Part shown: positions 22,830 to 33,730 of the stretch, in pieces | How the letters are laid out: each line of letters opens with the position of its first letter | Numbering within the stretch: the stretch's first letter is position 1 | Made by a program: the position numbers and the translations under genes | Notes under the pieces: generated by a model | Database searches by the model: none | What the model was told of the DNA's origin: nothing | Seen by the model: the letters and a program-made list of their open reading frames with translations, nothing else | NCBI GenBank assembly: GCA_936432065.2 | Contig: OW386291.2 | Span: 18,639,821 to 18,703,820 of the forward strand | Length of the DNA stretch: 64,000 bases | From: Rutpela maculata | Taxonomy: Eukaryota > Arthropoda > Insecta > Coleoptera > Cerambycidae | Direction of reading: 5' to 3'

Positions 22830-23262
22830 ATTCACAATAATAAATAATAATAATTTAACAATAACAACAGTATGTAAAAGATTTTCCAATTTATAATAGG
22901 AACCACCTAACATTTGTTTATCACTGCAAGCAATCCCTTATATTAGGTTTTGAATTTTCAAATCAATTTGAGCAATTGTTTTTTGTCTATCTATCATTAC
23001 ATATTTTTTAAATCTATTTGAAACTTGCTTTTGCCACATATTTTATATGTTTAGGAAGAGCAGTAAAACATATTGGGGTCAAGAAACCCCAACTACTTTG
23101 TCCTGTAGTAGTAGTCACTTTTGGCACATGTATATTATTGTATATACAATATACTCCCTTTAGTAGTTTGCCTAGTTTCATATAAGGAAATTGCCTGTGT
23201 GGAATTTTCTACATATGATTGCAAAATATAAACAGGTTGAGAAAATATTAAAGTCCTTTAAT
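22830..23262 (-). pseudogene. C-terminal tail of a CR1/L2-like LINE
   Basis: One minus-strand frame reads PHRQFPYMKLGKLLKGVYC, then IHVPKVTTTTGQSSWGFL, then CFTALPKHIKYVAKASFK, the style of the extreme C-terminus of CR1/L2-type proteins (a conserved LP..IK followed by SFK..LK). An AAT/AAC-rich microsatellite tail lies at the expected 3' side (22840-22870). A (GTCT)n stretch (23265-23287) borders the 5' side and may belong to another repeat. No catalytic RT motif is retained. Confidence 0.45.
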
Positions 23263-23439
23263 TCTGTCTGTTTGTCTGTCTGTCTGGTGTTGGCGGTAAA
23301 TCGACAAGACCACTTTACGGATAATAGGCTCATTTAACAATTTTTTATTATTACATATTCTGAAAGAGCTTGGTGAGTATAGTAAGTATGCGAAAAATTA
23401 GAATTTACTGACGCCGCCTTCATGTATAAAAAAATTATT

Positions 23440-25312
23440 AAAGTCGGCGCTCTTGAAAACGCTCGGCATAACCATGTAGTCGAGTTGTGACGTCAGATGG
23501 CTGAACCGCCCAATGAACACGGCTGTGGATGCAAGTTAGTAGAGTAAAATCTGGAAGTAAAGTCGCTTAGTTTTCGAGAAAAACCGGCGTAGAACCAAAC
23601 CAGACTTAGTGAGATTCTTTAGTAAGATAATCGTGTACACGAAATCATTTTTTACGACATTTTTTGGTGGTCGAGAACTTTTCTATTTCGGAAAAACTCA
23701 AAAAAATAGATTTTTAATGAAATATGTTTTTTAACGTCTCCACCGCTATATCTCTGATAATATTTGTGCTATCAAGCTATTTTTTTAGATTAAAGTAGAC
23801 ACAATAGCGCTTCGAACAACGTCCCACGAGAACCCGATTTATTTTTTTTAAGTTGGAAAAATAATAGGAAACTCAAACTTGTTATTTTCAGTAGCGTAAT
23901 TTTAGGCAATCGAGAAAAAAAATTATTTATGAAAATTTGTATGTATATGCTGCGTACAAATTGAAGCCAATAGTTGAAAAAAGTTTTTAGGATAAAATTT
24001 TTTCATGTCCCGTTCATAGTATTGAGTCAGCGATTTTTTTTTAACGGGCCAAAGTCATATTCTTGCGCGCTCGGCTGCAGCAAGCCTGCCGACTGCAACG
24101 ATCTGACTGTCCCGGTCGGGGTGTATGTAGTAGTTTAACTTATATCAATAGATACAAAACCAGTAGTGATCAAAAGCATCTAGGGGATCAATATTATTGT
24201 TCAATATTTCATATATTGTACAGTAGTATTGATCATATGTTGTTAATATTAAGAAATTGTACAATAAATATAAAATAGTCTCCTTTTAATAATAAAAAGA
24301 CAGGTAGGTAGATATAAATACCTAATCTATAAATATCAATCAGTGTTACTAACTACCCACCTAATTAGTAAGTTTATTAGACATTTTTAAATGAATGAAA
24401 GTAAAAATGTACGCATAAAATGAGTTTTATTGTTGAAATAAATTTTCGATTTGGATAGATAAATATGTAGTATGTAGTTTATGTAGGCCCTACATTAATA
24501 GCATTCTAATTCGTTCATAACTGCCTCGAAATCTTTAGTAATGTTGTTACAGGAACGACATTTGCACTGGTTGCAACATTTTAGGTCTCCCTAAAACAAG
24601 CACATTTTCGATTGTCACAATTTTTATCCGAACAATGAATACTTAATGATTTTCGACAACCGTCACTTCTACGCGACTAATCTGACCAACCCTGCATGCG
24701 AGGTGTATTAATTGCGTCCCAATGTCGCATTTAGCGCTGATAAAAAAAATCGCTGTTGCCACACGGTACATTTTAGGAAAAAATATATTGTTTCGAAAAC
24801 TTTTGTGATTATTGGGCTTTATTTTCTTCGCTGCATGTATGTAAATATTTTCAAAAATAAAAAAGTTTATCGATTGGTGAAGATTTCAATACATAAAATA
24901 CATATTTTTAGTTTATCTGATTTTTAGAGAAATGAAAGTGCGAATTATGCCCAAACCGTTTATATTGGTAAAAGCGCTACAGTGTGTGCTTTAATTTGAC
25001 ACAAAACAAATTTCGGTATCTTTAATAGTTTTAAAGATATGGCGGTGAAAACAAAAAAATTTAAAAATACATTTTTTTCACTTTTTATTGATTTAAAAAG
25101 TTCGAGACCACAAAAAAATGTAAAATATGATTTTATGAGCCCGGTGACATACTCAAAGGAACCTAACATGTTTGACCTGGTTCTACGCCAAAAAAAAAAC
25201 GACACGATAAACTTACCAAATCACTGCTCTAATATAGGTATCGGAGCACGCCAAGTGACGTCACTCTATGGACTGTTGGCCGGCCGAGCGTGTTTCTATT
25301 CAAATGCGAATA
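23440..25312. mobile_element. Second element with long inverted arms
   Basis: The arms at about 23440-23830 and 24970-25312 match inverted. Landmarks on the left are AAACGCTCGGC, TTGTGACGTCA, GGCGTAGAACC, TTTTTTGGTGGTCGAGAAC and CACCGCTATATCTCT. On the right they appear as AAAGATATGGCGGTGA, AGTTCGAGACCACAAAAAAA, GGTTCTACGCC, TGACGTCAC and GGCCGAGCGTGTTT. The core (23840-24960) has only short frames. Divergence between arms is substantial, so it is old. Class unknown; no target duplication found. It differs in sequence from the 7.4-9.1 kb element. Confidence 0.6.
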
Positions 25313-26552
25313 TCGCTGTGGCTATTGATTCAATTGAGTTGAAATTTTTTTCTGAGGCTATTGGTTTGTTATACTTTAAAATGAGGAAGAAAAAGTAGGA
25401 AACTGCCATATCACTAAATGACCCTATTATAATATTTGGTAGGTAGTTAACGCTACTGCCAACGGACATCTAAAAAAATAATTTAGGAAGAAAATGTTGC
25501 GGAAGACAGTAATAGATGGCATAGTTGACACAACTGTCATGGAAAAAAAATATGAAATATATACAGGGTGGTCACACTAAAAAATAATGAGAAAACGTGA
25601 CACTAATATTTTGCATGTAGTTGACACAACTGTTAAAAGAAAATATGAAAGTATGTATGTATGTGGTCACCCTGAAAAAGATTTTCGTTTGTTTAATATT
25701 AAAATAAAATATTTCAACTTTTTTGTAGCTTTGGTGAATTTTGGTGTACGTGTCCTGCGAAACATCTTTTAATTTAAGCAACAGAACAAACAGTAAACCG
25801 ATAATGTATATAGTTTCGCATACATTGCACGTTATTTAATGTCTGTTTATTTTATCGATCGTGAACACAAGTGTTATATGCATGCTTCGTAATACTCTGT
25901 AAATAAGGCTCCAATATCTATGAAAATTATTTTATTTCAAGACTAAAACACAAACGGTCTTTACATACTAATAGCATCAGTTTTATCGACCATAAATTTA
26001 ATGCTACCATAACTATTTATACGTTCACCTGATGGATTGCAAAGATTTGTTTTAACCTACCAAAGTAAACTATATATGTATTTTGAACTCACTAGTGGAT
26101 TGCTCTGGAAAATCGACAAGGAAATATTACTCCTTCATTAAATTAGTCGAAATTATGTTTGGAAATGACTTCAAAGTTGAGTTTGTTACAGTTGTTATTA
26201 AGAAGAAATTGTTGTTCATTTTTTAAATTCGAAACTAGTCACATAGAAAAAGTTGAAACAATGGCTAAACTTGGATTACAATGTATTGACATGAGCCTAA
26301 AATTGGATTACGAGGATTGACATGAATATATGTAAAATAAATCGATGCAATTCGGACTGAATTTTCCATATGTATAGTATAGCTTGTATTTAATTTTTTA
26401 AACCCTACCCTTGTATTTTGTAGAAACGACTGGTCACTATATCTCACACTAGTGCTAGGAGAGTGTCCATTTGTTAAATTAAATTTAATTAGTGGATAAA
26501 AAATGCATTGATCTCTTTCTTAGAATAAATAATAAAACTGGTCGATGACTAA
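25313..26552. other. Unassigned interval with a short direct duplication
   Basis: No gene seen. GTTGACACAACTGT recurs at 25526 and 25620, each followed by a related stretch containing AATATGAAA and a GGTCAC-type motif, so about 55 bp is directly duplicated around an ATACAGGGTGGTCAC sequence. Confidence 0.45.
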
Positions 26553-26710
26553 AAAATTTGGACGTCACTCTTGATTCATTTCTGCAATATGAAAATCATA
26601 TTAACCACTGCTGTCTCAGGAACCGAAACTTCCACATAAAGATTTCCCATTTAAATCTCTTCCTATCCCAGTCACTCACTACGATAGTCACCCAATTATT
26701 AAAAAGAAGT
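26553..26710 (+). pseudogene. L2-like LINE fragment (post-RT region)
   Basis: An open frame reads KNLDVTLDSFLQYENHIN, then NFHIKISHLNLFLSQSLTTI. This is the order of the conserved region after the RT palm in L2/CR1-like elements, where NLGV.LDS.L.F..HI is followed by a FHLRNI.RIR..LS block. No other part of the element is present, and the flank is occupied by a hairpin-ended repeat from 26713. Confidence 0.5.
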
Positions 26711-26712
26711 AA

Positions 26713-27140
26713 ACATTTTTTAGGGCTTTTGCTCGTGTACACTCACTAAATCACAATATTATTTTTCCCCCTTTAATGATGGAGTGGAGCTGGTGACGAG
26801 GGCTGATGCCAAGAATATTTTGAGACTTTCGCTTCTCGAACTACACTGACTCCTAATTTGTTAGTCCCTTACTTGCTTGATTTGCCTATTTACCACCATT
26901 AATCCCCCAACCCTTCAATGGAATAAGAATCAAAATATAATTTACTTCCAGATCTCATATTATAATACATAAATTTATCTAATTTCAAGTCATTATCATA
27001 AGCAGTTCCAGAGTAACCGTGCATACAAAAAAGTTACAGACTGACAGATTTTTTTTTCAAACATAAAATCTCGACCTCTCATGGCATTCTGAGACTATTT
27101 GAGCAGAAAAGAAATGAATTCTTTTTTTTACTGGTAGTAT
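26713..27140 (-). repeat. Hairpin-ended ~0.7-kb repeat, decayed copy 2
   Basis: Minus-strand copy with the family blocks in order: CTCGTGTACACTCACTAAAT, CAACCCTTCAATGGAATAAG, AGCAGTTCCAGAGTAACCG and a GTTACAGACTGACAG remnant of the GTCY tract. The terminal hairpin is decayed. It is one of the more diverged copies in the window. Confidence 0.65.
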
Positions 27141-27449
27141 GTTTATAATACTAATAATTAAAGTTGGCATACCTCAAGAATATAAACAAAAATTTCGTGA
27201 TTCGTTAATACTATCCTTCTGTTAGTCCACGCAAATTAGATATTTTAGAAGAAATAATTTATAAAGTAATAATATTTGAGATGCGTACTCTTAGAAATAG
27301 ATACCCGAAAAGTCCCCCCCCCCAATTTAAAAGTGGAACGTCCTTTTTTTTTTGCAAAAAACCACCCCTAACGGGGACTTAAAGCTGGTTTTTCACTTGT
27401 ATCTTGTAAACCGTTCGACGGGAGCGAAAAAAGTATAGGAAATAAAAAA

Positions 27450-27827
27450 ATTGTCGTTAAATTAAATTCTGCATAAAAAATGTCCTATTAACCTTGTAGC
27501 TTATCCTTACCTATTTCGCGCTAACAGTGTCCGGGGGGTAGTTTGGAGCACAGGTAAAAATCGATCCTTTTCGAAGTTTCACAGCGAATATCTTAAAACA
27601 GGTTACTTTAACGAAAAAAATGCACAGGAATGAATTTTTTAAAATTTTTTTTATTTATTGAAAATATCATACAGAGATAAGATATTCGCTGTGAAACTTC
27701 GAATAGGATTTATTTTTATCTGTGCGCTCCAAACTAATACCTCTGTTCGGACGCTGTTAGCGGGAAATAGGTGAGGATGAGCTACAAGGTTAATAGAAAA
27801 TTTTGTATGCAGAATTTAACGACAATT
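27450..27827. mobile_element. Inner foldback element with ~150-bp arms
   Basis: TTGTCGTTAAATTAAATTCTGC at the left returns inverted as GCAGAATTTAACGACAA at 27810-27825. Further in, ACCTTGTAGCTTATCC, CCTATTTC.CGCTAACAG, GTTTGGAGC and GAAGTTTCACAGCGAATATC are all mirrored around a centre near 27630. No frames. The right end abuts the hairpin-ended repeat directly. Confidence 0.7.
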
Positions 27828-28555
27828 ACTTCCACGTCCAGTGGAAGTATAGTAACGAGTATAGTAACGACAAAAAAATTTTAAAAAATTTTTATTGTTC
27901 AGATAGGCTTAGAATGTCATGAAACGTCGAGATTTTAAGTTTGAGCGAAAAAAAATTACTGTCTGTCTGTCGGTCTGTCTGTCGGTCTGTCTGTCGGTCT
28001 GTCTGTCGGTCTGTCTGTCGGTCTGTCTGTCGGTCTGTAACTTTTTTGCACGTTTACTCTGGAACCGTTTGAGATATTGACTTGAAATTTGGTACACATA
28101 TGTACTTTAATGAGATCTAGAACAAGATTATATTTTCATTTTATTCCGTCGAAGGGTTGGGGGGTAAATTTGGTGTAAATAGGTAAATCAAGCAGGTAAG
28201 AGTTCATAAAATTGGTATTTAGTATATACAAGAGAAGCTAAGGTCTCAAAAAAAATTTTGTCATTAGTCACCCCCATTACCACCCCCACCCCATTATTAA
28301 AGAGGATGAAAAAAATTGTGATTTAGTGTGTGTACAAGAACCAGAAACCTCAAAATATTTTTTTATTTTATCCACCCCCACACCACTACCGATGTGGGGT
28401 ATCGTTTTATGGGTTTTTGGGGTAGAGGATTTCAAATATTATATTATTAAAGTCCCATAAACAATTATTTCCACATACAAAATTTTTCTTTGTGAGTGAC
28501 TTGGATAGAAAATCTGGATTTGGAAGTAGTGATTCCTTGGGCAGCGGTTTTTTTT
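27827..28555 (+). repeat. Hairpin-ended ~0.7-kb repeat, full-length copy 3
   Basis: Left end ACTTCCACGTCCAGTGGAAGT (a terminal hairpin), followed about 120 bp later by an expanded GTCY tract (27957-28037), the shared core (CACGTTTACTCTGG.. TTGACTTGAAATTTGG), a C-rich block, and the right-end inverted motif GGATTTGGAAGT followed by AGTGATTCCTTGGGCAGCGG. The small AGTATAGTAACG unit after the hairpin is duplicated here. Architecture and (GTCY)n tract match Helentron-associated DINE/PERI-like elements. Confidence 0.85.
27957..28037 (+). repeat. (GTCY)n minisatellite, 12-bp period
   Basis: Perfect repetition of CTGTCTGTCGGT over about 80 bp within the hairpin-ended repeat. The TDRQ-repeat frame on the minus strand (27909-28097) is a translation artefact of this array. 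Other copies of the family have only 1-4 units, so the expansion happened in this copy. Confidence 0.95.
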
Positions 28556-28787
28556 TATTTCTTATACTTTTTCCCTTCCGACGAACGGTTTACAAGATAA
28601 AAATGAAAAACCAGCTTTAAGTCCCCGTTAGGTGTGATATTTTGCAAAAAAGGGACGTTCCACCCTTAAGTTGGGAGGGAACTGTTCGGGTATTTATTTT
28701 TAACCCTATCTAGAGTACGCATCTCAAATATTATTACTTTATAAATAATTTTTCCTATTCAGTGTTTTTTAATCTAATTTGCGTGTA

Positions 28788-29704
28788 CACTTCTGTGCAA
28801 TAAAATCCCGTACACTTGAAAAATCAAGTAATCCAGTTTTCACTAATATTAATTGGTGTGAATCAGTTTTTCGGAATTTAAATTTTTTTATTATCATATA
28901 GGTTATAAAAAACACATTGACTGTGAAACGTCATAAGTAATGTATTTGAATAATGTTAATCAAGAAGAAAAGCATACATACGTATTTTTGTTTTTTTTTT
29001 TAATTTTTTTTACACCATTCGATGGGAATGATTTCGATTTATAACAAATGTAAAAATTTACGTTGAAAAATTCACAGATACGACTGCACGTAACTGCGAT
29101 TGTATTTATTGTGTAAATAATGTTACCTAATATTTTGTACATATATCCGTCATTACAAGAGTGTAAAATTTTTTAACGCTAAACACAACATAGTTCCAAA
29201 ACTCCAATGGACGATAGACATAATTTAAACAAAACATAATGCGTGCTTGCTTCTGTTCTTCTGATAATATGGTCTTCTTGGCACTTGTACAATTTTTTAT
29301 TTCCGATTTTCCTATCCTTCGACTAGCTGTTGACCTCTATGCTGAACAATTTGTCATGAACACAGCGTTTCCTGCTGTTTGAAATGGATTTTTCCTCAAA
29401 TAGCCAAGGAGTGCTGCATCTTGAACGAGATTTGAACTTCTCGATCGGCCTGAACCGTCTTTTCTCTTTACGCCACCTTCCTCCTCCCACTTTTCTTTAC
29501 ACTCATAACAGTACTTTTATTCAATTGATAATGGTTCGCAACTGCTCTGATGGACCATCTCTCTTCAATTTTAGAGAGAATTAAAATTTTTTCATGTTTA
29601 GTTAATTTTGGCATTGCGAAAATATGACACTGACACTGACAAATAATAAAGAATGATTTAATATAGCGAATAATAGGTGTACGGGATTTTATTGCACAGA
29701 AGTG
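28788..29704. mobile_element. Internally deleted Tc1-like element, 917 bp, TA target site
   Basis: CACTTCTGTGCAATAAAA begins a 28-bp perfect TIR at 28788 whose inverted partner ends at 29704. TA dinucleotides flank both ends (28786-28787 and 29705-29706), the Tc1/mariner signature. The interior holds the 5' part of an antisense Tc1-like transposase. Most of the DDE domain is deleted, so the copy is non-autonomous but with perfect ends it could once have been mobilised in trans. Confidence 0.9.
29127..29614 (-). pseudogene. Tc1-like transposase, N-terminal part
   Basis: Starts at ATG 29614 (MPKLTKHEKILILSKIEERW) and runs through a paired-type helix-turn-helix (WSIRAVANHYQLNKSTVMSV), a GRP-like hinge (KRKDGSGRSRSS) and LRKNPFQTA. 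It then continues after a stop to ARIMFCLNYVYRPLEFWNYV ending in VVFSVKKF, where the family has FSDEKKF, so the first catalytic Asp-Glu is deleted. One frameshift (near the HTH-hinge junction) and one internal stop are present. Nothing of the second or third catalytic Asp regions remains before the TIR. Confidence 0.75.
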
Positions 29705-29706
29705 TA

Positions 29707-30612
29707 CTATGTCACTTTTAATGAAATATGCTCATAAAGTTCCAAATTTCTGAATGAAATATATTTATAATATTCCCTACCGTAATCATGTTTCAGCAAA
29801 TCTAAACGAACATAAAATTTTAAGCATGGAAAACACAGTAAGATTACACAATATATCTTATGTAAAAAAGTGGTCTATAGGAAAGATATTTTGTAGTTTA
29901 CTTCTGACTTCGCTTTAGCAGCGTTTCGAGTTAAATGTTAGGAAACACAGTTTGTTGATATTTTTTCGAATGACGAAATTTTCATCCCTTAAAATAAAGA
30001 CAAGTTTTTGTATAATTTACCTGATGTAGTAATCAGTATTTCGTATTTCGTATTTCCTTAATATAATCAACCAAAGTTAATATCGTCCCCATTATTTAAA
30101 CATCTGTTACTTGTACTTCATCTACGACAGAGTATAGTTAACAGTTTGCAACTCCACTTAAATAAATGCTCGCTGTGCTTATGTATAATTACAAAACTTA
30201 CTTATCTTATCTCTCAATCTTAACTGGCTCTGCTGTTAGATGCATCAATATAATCATATAACAGTTAAATATTGACCTATGAAACAGCAAGCCCTAAGTA
30301 ACTTAATCCCTTTCAAAGGCAGAACAACTGCTCCCATTTGACAAAGGACAGTCGTGGGTTCGTGACTACCTGATTATTATTTTATTATGTTTAAAGGTCA
30401 TCAGGAGTTTAAACGATTTATTATTTACACTATGGGGCTATTAGTGTCAGTAGATAAGCATCAACTCGTGTTTCTAAAATGAACCAGCTTAACTTTAATG
30501 CTTATCAAGTGAGGTGTTAAATGTTTTTGTAGCAATTCAGATCCCGAACGCATTGGGAGGATTGAATTTGGATTTTTGTTTCGAAAAAAAAAATAGTTCC
30601 AGTCCACTACAT
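29707..30612. other. Unassigned AT-rich interval
   Basis: About 900 bp with no gene, RNA or terminal repeats that I recognise. Confidence 0.45.
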
Positions 30613-30814
30613 AGATAGAAATAATGTTTTGATTCAAGAATACATTGTTTCGTATATACGCAAATAAATAAATTCTTCATTCTGTTTAAAACAAATACGT
30701 TTGTTTCAAAATAATTTATCTTGTGCCAAAAGTATTTGTTTTGTATGAAGAATTTATTTATTTGCAAATTCGTTGAAACAATAGATTCTTGATTCAAAAA
30801 ATTATTTTTTATCT
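30613..30814. mobile_element. Palindromic MITE of ~200 bp
   Basis: The arms 30613-30680 and 30750-30814 are inverted copies. AGATAGAAATAAT.TTTTGATTCAAG on the left mirrors CTTGATTCAAAAAATTAT..ATCT on the right, and AAATAAATAAATTCTTCAT mirrors ATGAAGAATTTATTTATTT. No frame, no clear target duplication. The superfamily is not assignable from the ends. Confidence 0.7.
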
Positions 30815-30924
30815 GTGTACTGGTGTATTGGCTATAATTATGTTTCTTGTCTTTAAATTCATATAGACCAGGCAAGTTCAGTTCTGAGTATGTAGTATTT
30901 AGGGACAGTAAAGTAAAAAAAAAT

Positions 30925-31374
30925 TGAGGCCTTTGGTTCTTGTACACACACTAAATCACAATTTTATTTTTTTTGCCCACTTTATTAGTGGGGTGAAGGT
31001 GGTAATGGAGGGTGGTTAGTTCCAAAAAATTATTTGAGACCTTAGCTTCTCTTATGTATACTAAATACCAATTTCATGAACTGTTATTTCTTGATTTACC
31101 TATCTACCCCCGTTTACCCCAGTTTAGTTTCAACGAAACACCATCAAAATATAATCTAGTTCCAGGCTCATTAAAATACATACGTGTACCAAATTTCAAC
31201 TCAATATCTTAAACGGTTCCAGAGTAATCGTACGCACAAAAAAGTTACAGATAAACCGTCTGCTCAAACTTAAAATTTCACGTTTCATCACATTTTAGCC
31301 TATTTGAACAATAAAAATTTTCAATTTTTTTTAGTGTTACTATACTTCTACTGGATGTGGAAGTAAAATGCAAC
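30925..31374 (-). repeat. Hairpin-ended repeat, partial copy 4
   Basis: Minus-strand copy missing its non-hairpin end. Recognised by CTTGTACACACACTAAATCA, AAGTTACAG, the shared core (CCAAATTTCAACTCAATATC) and the terminal hairpin TACTTCTACTGGATGTGGAAG at 31350-31370, which carries one mismatch in the stem. The GTCY tract has almost vanished. Confidence 0.75.
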
Positions 31375-32101
31375 ACTACTCAAGTAGAACTATAAAGAAA
31401 ATAATTTTATGATTCTTCACTTACCAATTTCAGTCGTTTACAAAAACAGTAAATTTAAAACTACCAGATATGAATATTGGCACAGTTTTTAAACTTGCTG
31501 TCCAGTATATTGTATAATAGTCATAAGAATAATATAGTTTAGTCTGATGTACATAATTAAACGAACAAAATTGGGATAAAACCACACTCGATCTAGCTCT
31601 CTAATGTGGTTGGATATAAATCTTTACTGGAGTTCCCTGAAAATTTACTGTGCTAAGTGCTTTTATCTTATCGCGGAGAGCGTAAGTAGTCCAGTATCTG
31701 GCAGGCTATTCTCAGAGCCTTTCTCCTAATGGGAATCTAACTCAGACTTTAGCTATAAACGTATGTGAAAAGTATAAAACCAGTACTAGGATTGTAATTT
31801 CTATATTTTTAAAATGCCGAGTAATTAGGTCTTATTCGAAAATCTTTAAGGAGCGATGAAATTGATACCACCAAAAAAATTATAATACAATTCTTAAGAA
31901 CCTGAGTAACCATTATTAAAGCTACTATTGAACGCTATTTAGGTGGACGGTTATACTTTAATTCGAATCCCAATAGCATTGTCTACCTCTACTTTAAATC
32001 TTGACATTCATTAATGATAGTCACATTTCGTCTGTTTGTTGTAATAGCTGCATGCAGAGTAGTCGACTTGAGGTAGGTTACTGTTATTCGGTGTACTTAT
32101 T
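31375..32101. other. Unassigned AT-rich interval
   Basis: About 730 bp. No supported gene or repeat boundary seen. Confidence 0.4.
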
Positions 32102-32593
32102 ATACTCTTCGCAAAAACGAAGAGTATATTGTATTTGATCGGCACATTTCTAAAATCGTAAATATCGCTCGTAGAGAAAAAATTTTCATATCATTGTGTT
32201 AGTGAACGAATTCTGAACAACTTTCAAAATGTCCGTCTGTCCATCTGTCCATCCGTCACGTTTCTTGTAAGCACGATAACTTAAGAAAGAAAAGTCCGAT
32301 TGTATTGAAATTTAGAAAGTAAGTTAGTGTTAGCTAGAGGAAGAACCCTATTGTTTTTGAAGAAAATCGATCAGTAAATAAAAAAATTATTAATTATTTA
32401 ATTTAAAAAAAAATATTCTCTTAATTTTTGTCGCATATACTAAAATGGAAATCTTGCGAAATATTATTTCTATAATACATTTTTTTTTGTTTATGAATTT
32501 TACTAGTTTATATTTCATAGAAGTACGAGTTGAAATATGTATGATTGTCGAAAGATATATAAATATCACAGACAAGTAATTTTCGTAGCGAGT

Positions 32594-32626
32594 TGTGGTG
32601 GTGCAGCGGCTAAAGCTTTGCGTTGC
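32594..32626 (+). other. tRNA-like module, 5' half (split by retrotransposon)
   Basis: TGGTGGTGCAGCGGCTAAAG fits a Pol III A box (TGGTGCAGCGG). The 3' half resumes at 34304 after the insert and contains the B-box-like GTGTTCAAATC. Rejoined, the spacing between boxes (about 30 nt) is that of a tRNA. It lies within a DNA repeat, so it is a tRNA-derived or tRNA-mimicking segment rather than a host tRNA gene. Acceptor-stem pairing is not evident. Confidence 0.5.
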
Positions 32627-33730
32627 CATCGACGATGAGTGCCAGTTCGGCTTCAAGCGGGGCAGGGGCACTGTGCAGCAGATCGTCAGGATCGTAAATG
32701 ACGTCAAGGTACAATGGAACCTCGGGAAGAGCACCGTCATGGTGCTCCTCGATGTTGAGAAAGCCTTCGATACCGTATGGATGTCGGGGCTGCTTCACAA
32801 ACTAAACGCACTGGACTTTCCCATGTACATAACCAAACTTATTCACTCTTTTCTGACAGATAGATCGCTGCAGGTTAGGCTGAATAATAAACTATCAACT
32901 CGGCGGGACATTCGCGCGGGCGTCCTCCAGGGGTCGTGCCTTTCACCGAAACTGTACAACTTGTACGTCTCCGACTTCCCGCAGTTCCCGAATTCTAATC
33001 TTGCCAAGTACGCCGACGACACGGCCATGTGTGCACTCACATAATGCTCAAGCGGCCAATATGCTGCTGAAGGCACACATTGCCCGTGCCACGGCATATT
33101 ACGACAAGTGGAAAATTCGGATCAACTCCGAGAAGTCCGAGCCGATTCTCTTCACGCGCCGATTTACCGAAAATCGGATTTTAACGCCACTTTCGATCGG
33201 GGGTAGATAAATTCCTATCAAACGGTGCGTTAAATATTTTGGGGGTCTGTTTAGTCCGCTACCCCTGGCCAGGAGCGGGTACAGACTTCTGGTCAGACGT
33301 AGGTTTAACACTCATATTAATGAGACAGTACGTAAGGTCTACTCCATGTCCAGAAGTCTGTACCCGCTCCTGGCCAGGGGTAGCGGACTAAACAGACAAA
33401 ATAAAAAAATGTTGTACACAATGGTGATTAGGCCGGCAATCACATACGCGGCGCCGGTATGGTGCAGCATCCTGGCCACGACAATGAGAAAACTTCGAGT
33501 TCTTGAACATAAATTTATGCGCCTCATCAGAGATCTATATGCAAATTGCCACGACATAATCCCACTAGCGGACTACGTCCAAGAAATTTCACAAAAATTC
33601 TATCAATTCAAACTGGGCGATAGTCCGCTAACCCGCAACATAACTCGAATCAGACAGCATAATGCAATACTTTTCGATATCAGACACCCTCTACCATACC
33701 AGGCGTTGCCTATTTTCCGGCAACTCCCTT
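32627..33730 (+). pseudogene. Jockey-clade ORF2 fragment (RT), copy A
   Basis: Begins within RT at CQFGFKRGRGT (32637 on), then LLDVEKAFDTVW (catalytic Asp), LIHSFLTDRSLQVRL, AGVLQGSCLSP (normally GVPQG) and KYADDTA (33006-33026). A 2-nt deletion right after YADDTAM shifts frame, a TAA interrupts GGR.IPIKRCVKY near 33209, and a 48-bp inverted duplication replaces the VNLD part of the next motif (33245-33292). The C-terminal part MSRSLYPLLARGSGLN to RQLP ends at 33730. Motif style (LD.EKAFDTVW, FTRR) is Jockey clade. Non-functional. Confidence 0.85.
33245..33397. repeat. Perfect 48-bp inverted duplication inside copy A
   Basis: The 48 bases at 33245-33292 are the exact reverse complement of 33350-33397, separated by 57 bp. 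The right arm is the normal coding segment (SRSLYPLLARGSGLNR). The left arm is extra and replaces a few codons seen in copy B. This is a strand-switch product, likely made during reverse transcription or second-strand synthesis. Confidence 0.95.

Larger units (their letters stand above)
27249..28760. mobile_element. Outer foldback element with ~200-bp arms, nested
   Basis: The left arm (27249-27448) and right arm (28550-28760) are inverted copies. Both contain TTTATAAAGTAATAATATTT, GAGATGCGTACTCT, TACCCGAA.AGT, GGAACGTCC, ACGGGGACTTAAAGCTGG and TTGTAAACCGTTCG. The space between them is filled by a second foldback (27450-27827) and a full copy of the hairpin-ended repeat (27827-28555), so this is a three-layer nest. 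It has no coding capacity. Confidence 0.7.

Noticed and set aside
27957..28037. Regular repeats considered as a CRISPR array
   Set aside because: There are no unique spacers, the period is 12 bp, and the DNA is eukaryotic.
27909..28097. Open frame of TDRQ repeats on the minus strand
   Set aside because: It is a direct translation of the GTCY minisatellite; no start context or conserved flanks.
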